Source: CAYNFR01 sp964616755
GTDB taxonomy: Bacteria; Bacteroidota; Bacteroidia; Chitinophagales; Saprospiraceae
DNA length: 62,803 nucleotides
Direction of reading: 5' to 3'
Assembly: GCA_964616755.1 (NCBI GenBank)
Contig: CAZTSI010000018.1
Span: forward strand, 1-62,803
Part shown: positions 16,144-25,318 of the stretch, piece by piece
Position numbering within the stretch: the stretch's first letter is position 1
Layout of the letters: each line of letters starts with the position of its first letter
Translations under genes and position numbers: made by a program
The notes under the pieces: model-generated
The model's database searches: none
Seen by the model: only the letters and a program-made list of their open reading frames with translations
What the model was told of the DNA's origin: nothing

Positions 16144-18258
16144 TTACTTTTGCTCCTTTGTGCTCAGGGATATTCGTTTGCGCTTGATATCAACCTCGAT
16201 GACAGTTGCCTGTACGACTTGATTAATGCTTAGCACTTCAGCTGGATCTTTGATAAACCGATCTACTATTTGTGAAATATGAAGTAGGGCAGCGTCTTTA
16301 ATTCCAATATCGACAAAGGCGCCGAATTTGGTAATATTTGAAACGACACCTGTAATCTTCATACCGAGTGATATATCTTCGATAGATTTAATGGTTGCTG
16401 AAAATTGCACCGGCTGAGCTCTTCCTCTAGGATCGAGACCAGGTTTTTGTAGTTCTTGGATGATGTCTTTTAATGTAGGGACACCTACCTCCTCGTTTAC
16501 GTATCTGTTAAGGTCGATCTGACGGATCCATTCGTCTTCAGAGGTGATTTCGGATAGATTTATCTGATGGTCGGATAGCATTTGTTTGACCAAATCATAG
16601 CGTTCGGGATGAACGGCAGTGTTGTCTAGAGGGTTATCACTATTTTTAACTCTCAAGAATCCGGCAGCTTGCTCGAATGCTTTTTTGCCCATACGCGGCA
16701 CTTTTAACAAATCAAGTCTAGAAGAGAACCCGCCGTTTTCATTCCTAAAGTTCACAATATTTTGTGCAATAGATGGGCCTACCCCAGAGACATATTGCAA
16801 TAATTTTTCACTTGCGGTATTCAAATTGATTCCGACAGTGTTGACACAACTCTCCACTGCACGGTCGAGATTTTCTTTTAATAATCCTTGATGAACATCA
16901 TGCTGATACTGCCCTACGCCGATGGATTTAGGGTCAATTTTTATTAATTCGGCTAGTGGGTCCATGAGTCTTCTCCCTATTGATACAGTGCCTCTGACGG
17001 TGAGATCTAAATTAGGGAATTCATCGCGTGCAATTGCGGATGCTGAATAAATCGATGCGCCACTCTCATTGACCATATACAGTTCAGCGTCGAGTTTTGC
17101 ATCCTTCAAGAGTTGATAAGTTTCGCGACCTGCCGTTCCGTTTCCAATGGCTATATTTTTTATCGCATATCGATCCATCAGACTGGAAATCGTGATTAGC
17201 GATTCGGCAAGTTGTGACTGCGGCGGATGTGGATAAATCGTCGTATGATCGAGTAGTGACCCATGTTCGTCCAATATGGCTATTTTACAACCGGTTCTAA
17301 ATCCTGGATCAATTGTTAGTACTGAGTGCGGCCCTAAAGGTGCCTCAAGTAGTAATTGTTTAAGATTAGTCACGAATACGGCAATGGCTTCCTTATCTGC
17401 CTTTTCTTTGGCTTTATTTTTAAATTCGGTCTCAATAGAGGGCAGTATGAGTCGTTTTAATCCATCTTTAATGGCTATCTCGAGTTGTTCGGCACAGGGT
17501 CCATTAGATTTGATATAATAGTTATAAAACCGATCAAGTGCGCGGTCTTCATCTATGGTTATTTTCATCTTAAGCAGCCCGGCGTCATCACCGCGATAAA
17601 TAGCTAATAATCTGTGGGATGGGCATTTATTCAGTGTTTCGTAAAAATCAAAATAGTCCTTATAGTTTTCAGCTTCTTCTTTCTTTTTGGCAACTACTTT
17701 AGCTTCGAGTACAGCGTATTTTGAAAATTGGGTGCGAACAACATTTCGCATTCGACTATTTTCATGTATCCATTCAGCGATGATGTGGCGAGCACCTTCT
17801 AGGGCCTCCTCTACGGTGCCCACAGATCCACGAATATAGCGTTTAGCTTCGACCTGCAAATCGTTTCTGCGTTGGGCAGCGATAAATTTCGCTAGTCCTT
17901 CGAGGCCATTTTCTTTAGCGATGTCAGCTTTAGTTTTTCTTGACTTTTTATAGGGTAGATACAGATCTTCTAGAGTAGTGGCGTCATAGCATTGGTTGAT
18001 TTCGCTTTCTAATTCGGGTGATAACTTGCCTTGATCTTTAATAGTCTGAAGAACGGTCTCTTTGCGTTTTTCTAATTTTTGAATATGCTCGAACTCTTGT
18101 TTTATCTGATCAAGTTGGACTTCGTCAAGCGAACCTGTTCTTTCCTTTCGATATCGAGCGATAAAAGGTATGGTAGCACCTTCTTCTATGAGAGAAATGA
18201 CATTTATAATCGATTTTTCATTAATACCTGTCCGCGATTGTATTAGTTCTGATATCAC
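16144..18258 (-). CDS. tex: Tex family S1 RNA-binding protein
   Basis: 704 aa, near the usual length. Tex is a conserved nucleic-acid-binding protein linked to transcription fitness. The parts run as follows: helical N-terminal region with FIARYRKERTG near residue 33; a YqgF-like RNase H fold with LTIDPGFRTGCKIA near 310; a helix-hairpin-helix region with LLQYVSGVGPSIAQNIV and LLKVPRMGKKAFEQAAGF; and a C-terminal S1 domain with GVVSNITKFGAFVDIGIKDAALLHIS and the terminal KRKRISLSTK. It stands alone, with a structured region upstream at 18291-18343. Confidence 0.95.
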   Translation of the reverse strand: MISELIQSRTGINEKSIINVISLIEEGATIPFIARYRKERTGSLDEVQLDQIKQEFEHIQKLEKRKETVLQTIKDQGKLSPELESEINQCYDATTLEDLYLPYKKSRKTKADIAKENGLEGLAKFIAAQRRNDLQVEAKRYIRGSVGTVEEALEGARHIIAEWIHENSRMRNVVRTQFSKYAVLEAKVVAKKKEEAENYKDYFDFYETLNKCPSHRLLAIYRGDDAGLLKMKITIDEDRALDRFYNYYIKSNGPCAEQLEIAIKDGLKRLILPSIETEFKNKAKEKADKEAIAVFVTNLKQLLLEAPLGPHSVLTIDPGFRTGCKIAILDEHGSLLDHTTIYPHPPQSQLAESLITISSLMDRYAIKNIAIGNGTAGRETYQLLKDAKLDAELYMVNESGASIYSASAIARDEFPNLDLTVRGTVSIGRRLMDPLAELIKIDPKSIGVGQYQHDVHQGLLKENLDRAVESCVNTVGINLNTASEKLLQYVSGVGPSIAQNIVNFRNENGGFSSRLDLLKVPRMGKKAFEQAAGFLRVKNSDNPLDNTAVHPERYDLVKQMLSDHQINLSEITSEDEWIRQIDLNRYVNEEVGVPTLKDIIQELQKPGLDPRGRAQPVQFSATIKSIEDISLGMKITGVVSNITKFGAFVDIGIKDAALLHISQIVDRFIKDPAEVLSINQVVQATVIEVDIKRKRISLSTKEQK

Positions 18259-18451
18259 TAATTAGGTTTTATATTTTACAAGACAAAATTAGTCCTTCGA
18301 GCTTTACGATACGCTTGGTGCGCCGTATATTACGTAAAGGACTCTTCCTTATACGAATACAATGGATTTTACGAGTAAATAGTCAACAATGAATGCGTAT
18401 AAGAGAGAAACGGAAAATAGCAAACTAAGTCTAGGCTCAATTTACATACTC
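18259..18451. other. Intergenic region upstream of tex with an alternative-hairpin element
   Basis: CTTTACG at 18302-18308 pairs with CGTAAAG at 18333-18339, with an inner ATACG/CGTAT stem. AGTCCTT at 18291-18297 pairs with AAGGACT at 18337-18343, and the two pairings share bases, so they exclude each other. No gene is visible. Confidence 0.4.
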
Positions 18452-18741
18452 CTAATTCCTCAATTGCGTAAAGGAATCAAGCTGCTTTTGCATCAGCGCC
18501 TGTCGCTAGGTATGAATTTTGTCAATGAAGTGTAATGGGCCCTGCCCTATAAAATCTACTTTTTCATAGCTCGTTTCATCTTCTTTTTGATTGCCCAACA
18601 TGATAAGTCGGTCCGTGATAACCATGACTTGATCTGCACCGCTCTGTACTCAGCATAATCCATCATCGTATCGGGGATAACGACTAGAGCCTTAGACTCG
18701 AATAGGTATTCCGCTTGCGCACACTAATCGAAGGTAGCCAT
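18452..18741 (-). pseudogene. Unidentified 96-codon gene, inactivated
   Basis: A minus-strand reading frame begins with an ATG at 18741 preceded by a good ribosome-binding site (AGGAG 6 bp upstream), unusually strong for this genome. It reads MATFD, a stop, then CAQAEYLFESKALVVIPDTM and DYAEYRAVQ. After a shift of frame it continues SGADQVMVITDRLIMLGNQK, EDETSYEKVDFIGQGPLHF and IDKIHT, then another in-frame stop, and ends QKQLDSFTQLRN. Two stops and one frameshift in otherwise protein-like sequence indicate a decayed gene or clustered sequencing errors. I do not recognise the family. Confidence 0.45.
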
Positions 18742-18887
18742 GTTCACTCCTATTGAACTTATTGACTTTCTACGAAACCACCCCTGAGTGCTTGCGTTTA
18801 AAATAAAGATTTTTGACATCTATGACTCAGCTTAGGATATTGTATATCGATTGCAATAATCCACATAACATTGTACCTTTACTAACA

Positions 18888-19342
18888 ATGAGGTATTCTT
18901 TGGCATCAAGGCTTGCGGCTTCCTTTTTGGCCTGCATTGTGTTTTTAAGCACAACAAGTTTTTCTGTGGATGTACACTATTGCCAAAACAAGATGAAAGG
19001 CATCAGCTTTTTCGGCATTGCAAAGTCTTGTCATGACTCTCAAATCCTAGCGTCATGCACTAAGGCAAAAAAATCGTGTCACCATGCTCCTGAATACTCT
19101 CTTTTCTCAGATTTAGATAATTGTTGTCAGAATAAAAATATTCTGATCGAGAAATTCGACCTAAGAGTCACTTCGCCGATATTCGCTAAAAATGCAAAGT
19201 TGAGGTTTCGTTTATCACCTTGTTTATAGAGCCTTTTAGGAAAGATGAGTATACCTCTTGTGCTAATCAGATTTTTGTACCTGACAAACATCCCTTCCTA
19301 GATAAAAATCGGCTTGTACTTTATCAGCGGTTTCTTATTTGA
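18888..19342 (+). pseudogene. HYC_CC_PP-type copper-associated small protein, frameshifted
   Basis: The ATG at 18888 starts a signal-like hydrophobic segment (RYSLASRLAASFLACIVFL), followed by VDVHYCQNKMKGISFFG, Cys-rich KSCHHAPEY and DNCCQNKNI. These are the HYC and CC hallmarks of a small Bacteroidota protein family often found beside copper ATPases. The frame stops at 19229, before the expected C-terminus. In another frame, translation from about 19199 continues through FIEPFRKDEYTS and DKHPFLDKNRLVLYQRFLI to a stop at 19340-19342. This matches the family's proline-containing tail (here HP instead of PP). A frameshift between about 19190 and 19229 therefore splits one gene. An ORF reading from 18813 exists, but 18888 gives the sensible N-terminus. 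Confidence 0.6.
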
Positions 19343-19591
19343 TTCATTTATCCTTTTTCTACTTGCCTTACGTCAATGAGTCCTCCTGCAATGAACCTGA
19401 TGGAAGAAGCATTATCTGTTTTTTAGTAATATTATTTTAATTAGATATTTGATGCTTCGCCATTTTTCTTATGGATAGAATTACGACAGTAAGCGATATT
19501 ATTTTTTCACCATTTCACCAAAAAGTAAATTAACATACCTACGTATATCAAACCGATCTAACACAAGAATTATCTGCACACTCAATATATC

Positions 19592-22096
19592 ATGAAACAA
19601 AGCTATCACATTGCAGGAATGACCTGCAACGGGTGTCGAACCCATGTAGAGCAAACACTCTCTAAGCAGGCAGGCGTGACACAAGTGTCCGTCGATCTTC
19701 AAAAGGCAGAAGCCGTTATTGAAATGGATAAACCGCTGTCTATTGAACTCTTTCAAAAGGCCTTATCCGATAATGGAGGACGATACAGTATTTACCCACT
19801 AGGAGAGCCTATGCCTGACCTCGCCAAAACTCCCCTCACTCATAGAGGTGTCGGTGCAGGAATGTACTACTGTCCTATGCATTGTGAAGGAGATAAGACC
19901 TACGACCAACCCAAAGATTGCCCCGTCTGTGGAATGGATCTCGTTGAAGAAATAAACCTTTCGGTGGCACACAGCACAGTACTATGGACGTGCTCTATGC
20001 ATCCTGAGATACAGCAAGAAGAGGCTGGAAGTTGCCCCATCTGTGGAATGGATTTGATACCTGCGGTTGCAGACCTTTCAGCTGAAGAAAAGGCGTATCA
20101 AAGGCTCGTAAAGAAGTTGCGCATAGCCGTGGCCTTCTCGCTGCCTATCTTCATGATAGCCATGAGTGAGATGATTGACGACAATCCTCTCTACAAAATC
20201 ATGCATCAGCAATATTGGAATTGGATACAATTTACACTTTCACTTCCCGTAGTATTTTATGCTACATGGATGTTTTTTGAGCGCGCCTACAATAGCGTCC
20301 GTTCACGGAATTTAAATATGTTCACGCTGATAGGCGTAGGCGCTGGCGTCGCTTGGTTGTTTAGCGTGACGGGGTTATTATTCCCAGACATGTTTCCCGA
20401 CCAATTTAAAAGTGCGTCTGGGGCAGTTCATGTGTATTTCGAGGCTGCGACTGTCATCTTAACCCTTGTTTTGCTTGGACAACTACTTGAGGCGAGAGCC
20501 CACAGCAAGACTAATTCAGCCATCAAAGAATTGCTCAAATTAGCCCCAAACAAAGCCACTAAAATAGTTAATGGCGCTGAAATAATCGTAGCGACTGACG
20601 ATATCGCATTAAATGATATTCTCAAAGTAAAACCCGGTGAAAAGATCCCCGTAGACGGAGTTATCACTCAAGGTCATACAACGATTGATGAATCCATGAT
20701 TACCGGTGAACCTATACCCGTAAACAAAAGTACTGGGGATGAAGTGAGTAGCGGCACCATCAATGGCAACCAATCCTTTTTGATGAAGGCCGAAAAAGTA
20801 GGTAAGGAAACTCTTTTGTCGCAGATCATTCAAATGGTCAATACGGCCAGCAAAAGTCGCGCACCCATCCAAAAATTAGCCGACAAGGTGTCTGCATATT
20901 TTGTCCCGATGGTTATGGGCATTTCTGTCCTCACCTTTATCGTTTGGGCCTATTGGGGGCCATCGCCCTCTTATGTCTTTGCTTTAGTCAATGCTATTGC
21001 AGTATTGATCATCGCGTGTCCTTGTGCTTTGGGCTTAGCGACGCCGATGTCTGTCATGGTGGGCGTGGGTCGCGGGGCGCAAAACGGAGTTTTAATAAAA
21101 AGCGCCGAAGCTCTAGAAAAGTTGAATAAAGTAGATACGCTGATCATTGATAAAACGGGCACGATCACTGAAGGCAAGCCTACGGTTGAAAAAGTGGTTT
21201 CTTTCAATAGTGAAATGAGCACAGAGGTGATTTTACAATATATTATTTCTATAAATAGCAATAGTGAGCACCCTTTAGCAGAAGCAACCGTCAACTATGG
21301 AAAGGAGAACAAGATAGATTTGTTGGCAACAGAAGAATTTAAGGCCATAACAGGCAAAGGAGTAGAGGCGAAGATCAATGGCAAACAAATAGCCTTGGGC
21401 AATCCGAAAATGATGGCGTATGCTAATGCACCGCTCTTGACACATATACTCGAAGAAGCCAGAACATTTCAAGTTCAAGGTAAAACCGTTTCATTTTTAT
21501 CTATAGAAAATCAGGTATGCGGATGTATAGTCATTGCAGATAAAATAAAAGCCACGAGTGCAGCGGCCATCAAAACGCTTCAAAACAAAGGTATACATGT
21601 AATCATGTTAACAGGCGACAATCACGATACTGCTCAAGCCGTAGCCATAGCGCTACAACTGACCGACGTTAAGGCTGGAATGTTACCAGAAGAAAAGCTT
21701 AAAGAAGTGGAGAGGCTACAGTTGCTTGGCAAGGTCGTAGCAATGGCTGGCGACGGCATCAATGATGCCCCTACCTTAGCCAAAAGTGATGTAGGTATTG
21801 CTATGGGCACAGGCACTGACATAGCTATCGAAAGTGCGATGATAACGCTCGTAAAAGGGGATCTAAGCGGTATTGTAAAAGCTCGCCATCTAAGTGAGGC
21901 AGTGATGAATAATATAAAGCAAAACTTATTTTTTGCCCTGATCTATAATGTGCTTGGAGTGCCGATTGCGGCTGGGCTTTTATACCCATTTTTTGGAATC
22001 TTATTATCACCAATGATTGCAGCAATGGCGATGAGCTTCAGTTCTGTATCGGTTATTGGCAATGCTTTGAGATTGAGGAATGTGGAGATGAATTGA
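19592..22096 (+). CDS. copA: Copper-translocating P1B-type ATPase
   Basis: 834 aa. N-terminal HMA domain with GMTCNGC (Cys12 and Cys15). Two heavy-metal-binding CPxCGM modules follow: YYCPMHC to CPVCGMDLV near residues 91-117, and TCSMHPE to CPICGMDLIP near 134-160. The ATPase core has about eight membrane segments, the actuator TGE (MITGEPIPV), the ion-pathway motif ACPCALGLATP typical of Cu(I) pumps, DKTGTITEG (phosphorylated Asp), SEHPLAEA and AGDGINDAPTLAKSD. It exports Cu(I) from the cytoplasm at the cost of ATP. An AT-rich stretch before it has a weak -7-like GATATTTG at 19444. It is the only intact gene in a small copper island. Confidence 0.95.
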   Translation: MKQSYHIAGMTCNGCRTHVEQTLSKQAGVTQVSVDLQKAEAVIEMDKPLSIELFQKALSDNGGRYSIYPLGEPMPDLAKTPLTHRGVGAGMYYCPMHCEGDKTYDQPKDCPVCGMDLVEEINLSVAHSTVLWTCSMHPEIQQEEAGSCPICGMDLIPAVADLSAEEKAYQRLVKKLRIAVAFSLPIFMIAMSEMIDDNPLYKIMHQQYWNWIQFTLSLPVVFYATWMFFERAYNSVRSRNLNMFTLIGVGAGVAWLFSVTGLLFPDMFPDQFKSASGAVHVYFEAATVILTLVLLGQLLEARAHSKTNSAIKELLKLAPNKATKIVNGAEIIVATDDIALNDILKVKPGEKIPVDGVITQGHTTIDESMITGEPIPVNKSTGDEVSSGTINGNQSFLMKAEKVGKETLLSQIIQMVNTASKSRAPIQKLADKVSAYFVPMVMGISVLTFIVWAYWGPSPSYVFALVNAIAVLIIACPCALGLATPMSVMVGVGRGAQNGVLIKSAEALEKLNKVDTLIIDKTGTITEGKPTVEKVVSFNSEMSTEVILQYIISINSNSEHPLAEATVNYGKENKIDLLATEEFKAITGKGVEAKINGKQIALGNPKMMAYANAPLLTHILEEARTFQVQGKTVSFLSIENQVCGCIVIADKIKATSAAAIKTLQNKGIHVIMLTGDNHDTAQAVAIALQLTDVKAGMLPEEKLKEVERLQLLGKVVAMAGDGINDAPTLAKSDVGIAMGTGTDIAIESAMITLVKGDLSGIVKARHLSEAVMNNIKQNLFFALIYNVLGVPIAAGLLYPFFGILLSPMIAAMAMSFSSVSVIGNALRLRNVEMN

Positions 22097-22210
22097 CGAA
22101 CTAAGAAAAAATGAAATCTTCAACATTAAAGTGCAGAAGGACTATAATGAAGATTGAATGATTTTGGGATGTTTAGATTCAATTGTTGTTTCTATATCAA
22201 ACTCTGTAGA

Positions 22211-22448
22211 ATGACAAATTCTTCGGTAAAATTATTATTCCTGCTCTGCTTGTCCTGACTCTTTGTCTAGCGTGCTTTGTACAAAATCACACTAACCGAA
22301 GGAAGCCACCGAAACGGAGAAGATAGGAAAGGAATATACCTCAGCCTTTATTTGCCCAATGCATTGTGATGCAAGTGGAAGCGAAAAGGAAGGGCAATGC
22401 CCGGCTTGTGGTATGGCTTACGTTAGAAAGGAAGATCACAAACATTGA
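22211..22448 (+). pseudogene. Heavy-metal-binding lipoprotein, frameshifted
   Basis: An ATG at 22211 is followed in a second frame by KIIIPALLVLTLCLACFVQN, a lipoprotein signal with lipobox LAC. In a third frame comes EKIGKEYTSAF, then ICPMHCDASGSEKEGQCPAC, GMAYVRKEDHKH and a stop at 22446-22448. That is a complete heavy-metal-binding CPMH to CPxCGM module like those in the neighbouring copA. No single frame spans the gene, so at least two frameshifts are needed. It was probably a small periplasmic copper-binding lipoprotein. Confidence 0.55.
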
Positions 22449-22488
22449 AATAATGTGTCGTCACTTCCTTGGTTGCAAATTTGGCTAA

Positions 22489-22703
22489 CTACGCTTCTAA
22501 CATTTTTACGTTTGAAATGCCTACGAACTTGTTGTATCTAATGCTTTTGTTTTCATGATCCGTTGCGATGTCAATATATCTCGTGGTTTTTACATATCCG
22601 TGCACGAATCCAATTTCTAACGCTTTTATTTAAGCAATGATCAAGCATTTATGGCTATCGTGCTCTAAGGTAATCTTAGCCAAGGCGCTAATAATGACTG
22701 TAG
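22489..22703 (-). pseudogene. Unidentified gene remnant
   Basis: Read on the minus strand, one frame holds STVIISALAKITLEHDSHK, then CLIIA, a stop, then IKALEIGFVHGYVKTTRYID and IATDHENKSIRYNKF, then VGISNVKMLEA and a stop at 22489. No start codon is present, and the region beyond is closed. The sequence looks protein-like but I cannot name it. It lies between the broken copper lipoprotein and the rhomboid gene. Confidence 0.25.
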
Positions 22704-22826
22704 ATTATATTGGAGTTTGCACATCCTTCCTACTTCTTGAGACCCATTACCCCAGTAAAACTCTCATTGCACCTCACTCCACTTCTAATTCCGCGCACTA
22801 TGTTTTTTGCACATAATCATGGCTTA

Positions 22827-23411
22827 TTATCTCATAAATCCAGGATACTGACGCCAAATCATAATGAGAATAAATCCTAATAAGGCGCCGCCCAAGTGAG
22901 CAAAATGAGCTATACCCGATTGTGCACCGCTGATACCATAAAACAGGTCTATGCCCAAAATGATCAATACTAGATACTTAGCTTTCATCGGAATCGGAGG
23001 GATGAGCAGCATCACCTCTGCCTCGGGAAATAACATAGCATAAGCGAGAATAACTCCCGATATAGCGCCCGATGCTCCAAGCATCGCTGAATTGCCTCCA
23101 AACAATATGTGTAATACCACCGCGCCTAGCCCACAGGCTAAATAATAAAATAAAAACCTTCGCGAGCCCCATACGCGCTCCACATTTGGCCCAAAGAAAA
23201 ACAGTGCCAACATGTTAAAAAACAAATGATTGATAGAGCCATGGTTGAACATGTGTGTCACAATGCCGGACGGATGAAATGCCGGATGCCCTATAGGGTG
23301 ATAAACAAAAAAATGCCGAAAAGCTTGTAAAAAAGGCAATTGAAGTGCCAGAAAAAGGGCTACACAAATAAAAATCAAATTCTTAGTAACCGGTGTAAGA
23401 TTGTACATCAT
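22827..23411 (-). CDS. Rhomboid family intramembrane serine protease
   Basis: About 194 aa from the first of two adjacent ATGs (23411); a TTG-initiated extension to 23438 adds nothing recognisable. Six hydrophobic segments. The catalytic Ser lies in GASGAISGVILAY and the catalytic His in HFAHLGGALLGF; the HMFNHGSINHLFFNML segment is the typical membrane-2 region. Rhomboids cut transmembrane substrates inside the bilayer; the target is unknown. It lies 40 bp after mutL on the same strand. A rhomboid gene next to mutL is, to my knowledge, a recurring Bacteroidota arrangement. Confidence 0.92.
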   Translation of the reverse strand: MMYNLTPVTKNLIFICVALFLALQLPFLQAFRHFFVYHPIGHPAFHPSGIVTHMFNHGSINHLFFNMLALFFFGPNVERVWGSRRFLFYYLACGLGAVVLHILFGGNSAMLGASGAISGVILAYAMLFPEAEVMLLIPPIPMKAKYLVLIILGIDLFYGISGAQSGIAHFAHLGGALLGFILIMIWRQYPGFMR

Positions 23412-23450
23412 TCTACATATTTTTTGGCGTTCACCCAAATAACGCTCAAT

Positions 23451-25277
23451 TTACTTAAATCGATTGTCTAACTCTTCTTTGCCTAAGGTGATAAAGCATT
23501 TTTTTCCAGAAGGGCTAACATAGGGCATTTGAACGCCAAACAGTTGATCAATCAAGCTCTGTCGCTCCTCAACAGATAATGCTCTGCCCCGCTTGATGGC
23601 ACCATGCTTTGATAGTGATCGCGCTATGTTTTCTTTTATGCCCAACTGAAGTTCTAAATTCTCAGCATATGTATGCAAAAATCCTTGCACAAATGCCGCT
23701 GCAGAACCTTCCAAACCTTCAGAGGGAATGCCGTTGATGACAAAAGTGTTTTTTCCAAATCGCTCAATACTAAAACCCACGCATTGAAGGTCGGGTAGTA
23801 TGGTTTCTAAAATGTCAATATATTTTTGGTCGAGTTGAATCGTCTCTGGAAACAAACTGTTTTGAGAACAGACCTCTCGTTGGTTCAGCCTGCTCAAGTG
23901 TTTTTCATACAATATACGTTCGTGCGCCGTTTGTTGATCAATGACAAGCAGACCTGACTTTATGGGGCTTATAATAAAGCTGTCATGCAGCTGAAATGAA
24001 TGCGCTGATGGCTTAACAGCTTGAATGGCATTTATTTCATGATCTTCTTTCCAATCACTACTCAAAATCATAGGACTTCCTGCCTCAGACTGTGCAACAG
24101 TATCATTTAAGTCTTTATAAAAATTCATCCACTCAGCGCGCTCTTGCTTGTTGACTCGGCCATAATCTTCGTTCGTCAATAAATTACCTTTTGGGTTTCC
24201 GCTTGAAGACTCATTCATTGCTCGACCTCCTTGTGCCGTAAGGGCGGCATATTGTTCGGCGGCATCAAAATCAAGACTTGGCGATATACTATACTTACCC
24301 AAGGCATGCTTGATGGCAACCTTCATATAGTTGTAAATAAGCCGTTCGTTTTCAAATTTGATCTCTTGCTTTGTCGGATGAATATTAATATCAATCATCG
24401 CAGGATCTATATCAATCATGATAACATACCACGGGAAATGATCGCTAGGAACTAGGTTCTCATAGGCTATTTTGACGGCATGATGCAAATAACTGCTTCT
24501 GATAAATCGCTTGTTGACAAAGAAATACTGATCGCCGCGGCTTTTTTTGATTAAGTCTGGTTTGCCAACAAAGCCTGTTACCGTAATAAAATCCGACTCT
24601 TCGCTAAGGGGAATGATCTTGTCATTTAATTGTTTGCCAAAAAAATTGATCAAGCGCTGCCGCAAATTTGACGTTGACAAATGATACAATTCATTGTCAT
24701 TACTATGCACGCTAAAAAAAATATCAGGATTAGCAATTGCTACATGGGTAAATTCATCAAGTATATGTCGAAGTTCGACGGGGTCTGATTTCAGGAACTT
24801 GCGCCTCGCGGGCACATTAAAAAAGAGATTTTTGACAACAAAAGAGCTTCCAGCATTCATGGATATAGGCTCCTGCTTTTTTACTTTTGATCCCTCAACG
24901 ATGATATGAGTGCCCATATTCGAACCCTCTTGTTGCGTTTTTAATTCCACTTGTGCCACTGCCGCGATGGATGCTAAGGCTTCCCCTCTAAATCCGAAGG
25001 ATCGAATATTAAACAAATCATCCGTAGAGTTAATCTTGCTAGTGGCATGTCGCTCAAAACACAATCGGGCGTCCACATCGTTCATTCCTTTACCATCATC
25101 TACGACTTGTATTAATGTCTTTCCGGCATCCTTTATGATCAATTTTATACTCGATGCGCCCGCATCAATTGCATTTTCTAGAAGTTCTTTGACAACCGAC
25201 GCTGGACGTTGGATTACCTCTCCCGCCGCAATTTGATTAGCCAATGCATCTGGCAATAGATTAATTATTCCCTTCAT
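23451..25277 (-). CDS. mutL: DNA mismatch repair protein MutL
   Basis: 608 aa. The N-terminal GHKL ATPase has ELLENAIDAGA, VVDDGKGM, ATSKI and GFRGEALASI, followed by the transducer domain with FVNKRFI. A divergent linker (about residues 330-410) leads to the C-terminal dimerisation domain. There DQQTAHERILYE stands in the place of the DQHA(x)2E(x)4E endonuclease metal motif, with Gln for His and Thr for Ala. SKHGAIKRGRALS corresponds to the usual ACHGAIRAG region, and the tail PYVSPSGKKCFITL lacks a CPHGRP motif. MutL couples MutS mismatch recognition to strand removal; whether this one nicks DNA is uncertain. Confidence 0.95.
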   Translation of the reverse strand: MKGIINLLPDALANQIAAGEVIQRPASVVKELLENAIDAGASSIKLIIKDAGKTLIQVVDDGKGMNDVDARLCFERHATSKINSTDDLFNIRSFGFRGEALASIAAVAQVELKTQQEGSNMGTHIIVEGSKVKKQEPISMNAGSSFVVKNLFFNVPARRKFLKSDPVELRHILDEFTHVAIANPDIFFSVHSNDNELYHLSTSNLRQRLINFFGKQLNDKIIPLSEESDFITVTGFVGKPDLIKKSRGDQYFFVNKRFIRSSYLHHAVKIAYENLVPSDHFPWYVIMIDIDPAMIDINIHPTKQEIKFENERLIYNYMKVAIKHALGKYSISPSLDFDAAEQYAALTAQGGRAMNESSSGNPKGNLLTNEDYGRVNKQERAEWMNFYKDLNDTVAQSEAGSPMILSSDWKEDHEINAIQAVKPSAHSFQLHDSFIISPIKSGLLVIDQQTAHERILYEKHLSRLNQREVCSQNSLFPETIQLDQKYIDILETILPDLQCVGFSIERFGKNTFVINGIPSEGLEGSAAAFVQGFLHTYAENLELQLGIKENIARSLSKHGAIKRGRALSVEERQSLIDQLFGVQMPYVSPSGKKCFITLGKEELDNRFK

Positions 25278-25318
25278 TTTCTAACCTTGATACCTTTAAC
25301 ACTACTCCATCTAAACAT

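Noticed and set aside
18813..18887. Upstream extension of the HYC_CC_PP reading frame
   Set aside because: The ATG at 18888 starts a normal signal-like segment; the extension adds a non-signal leader.
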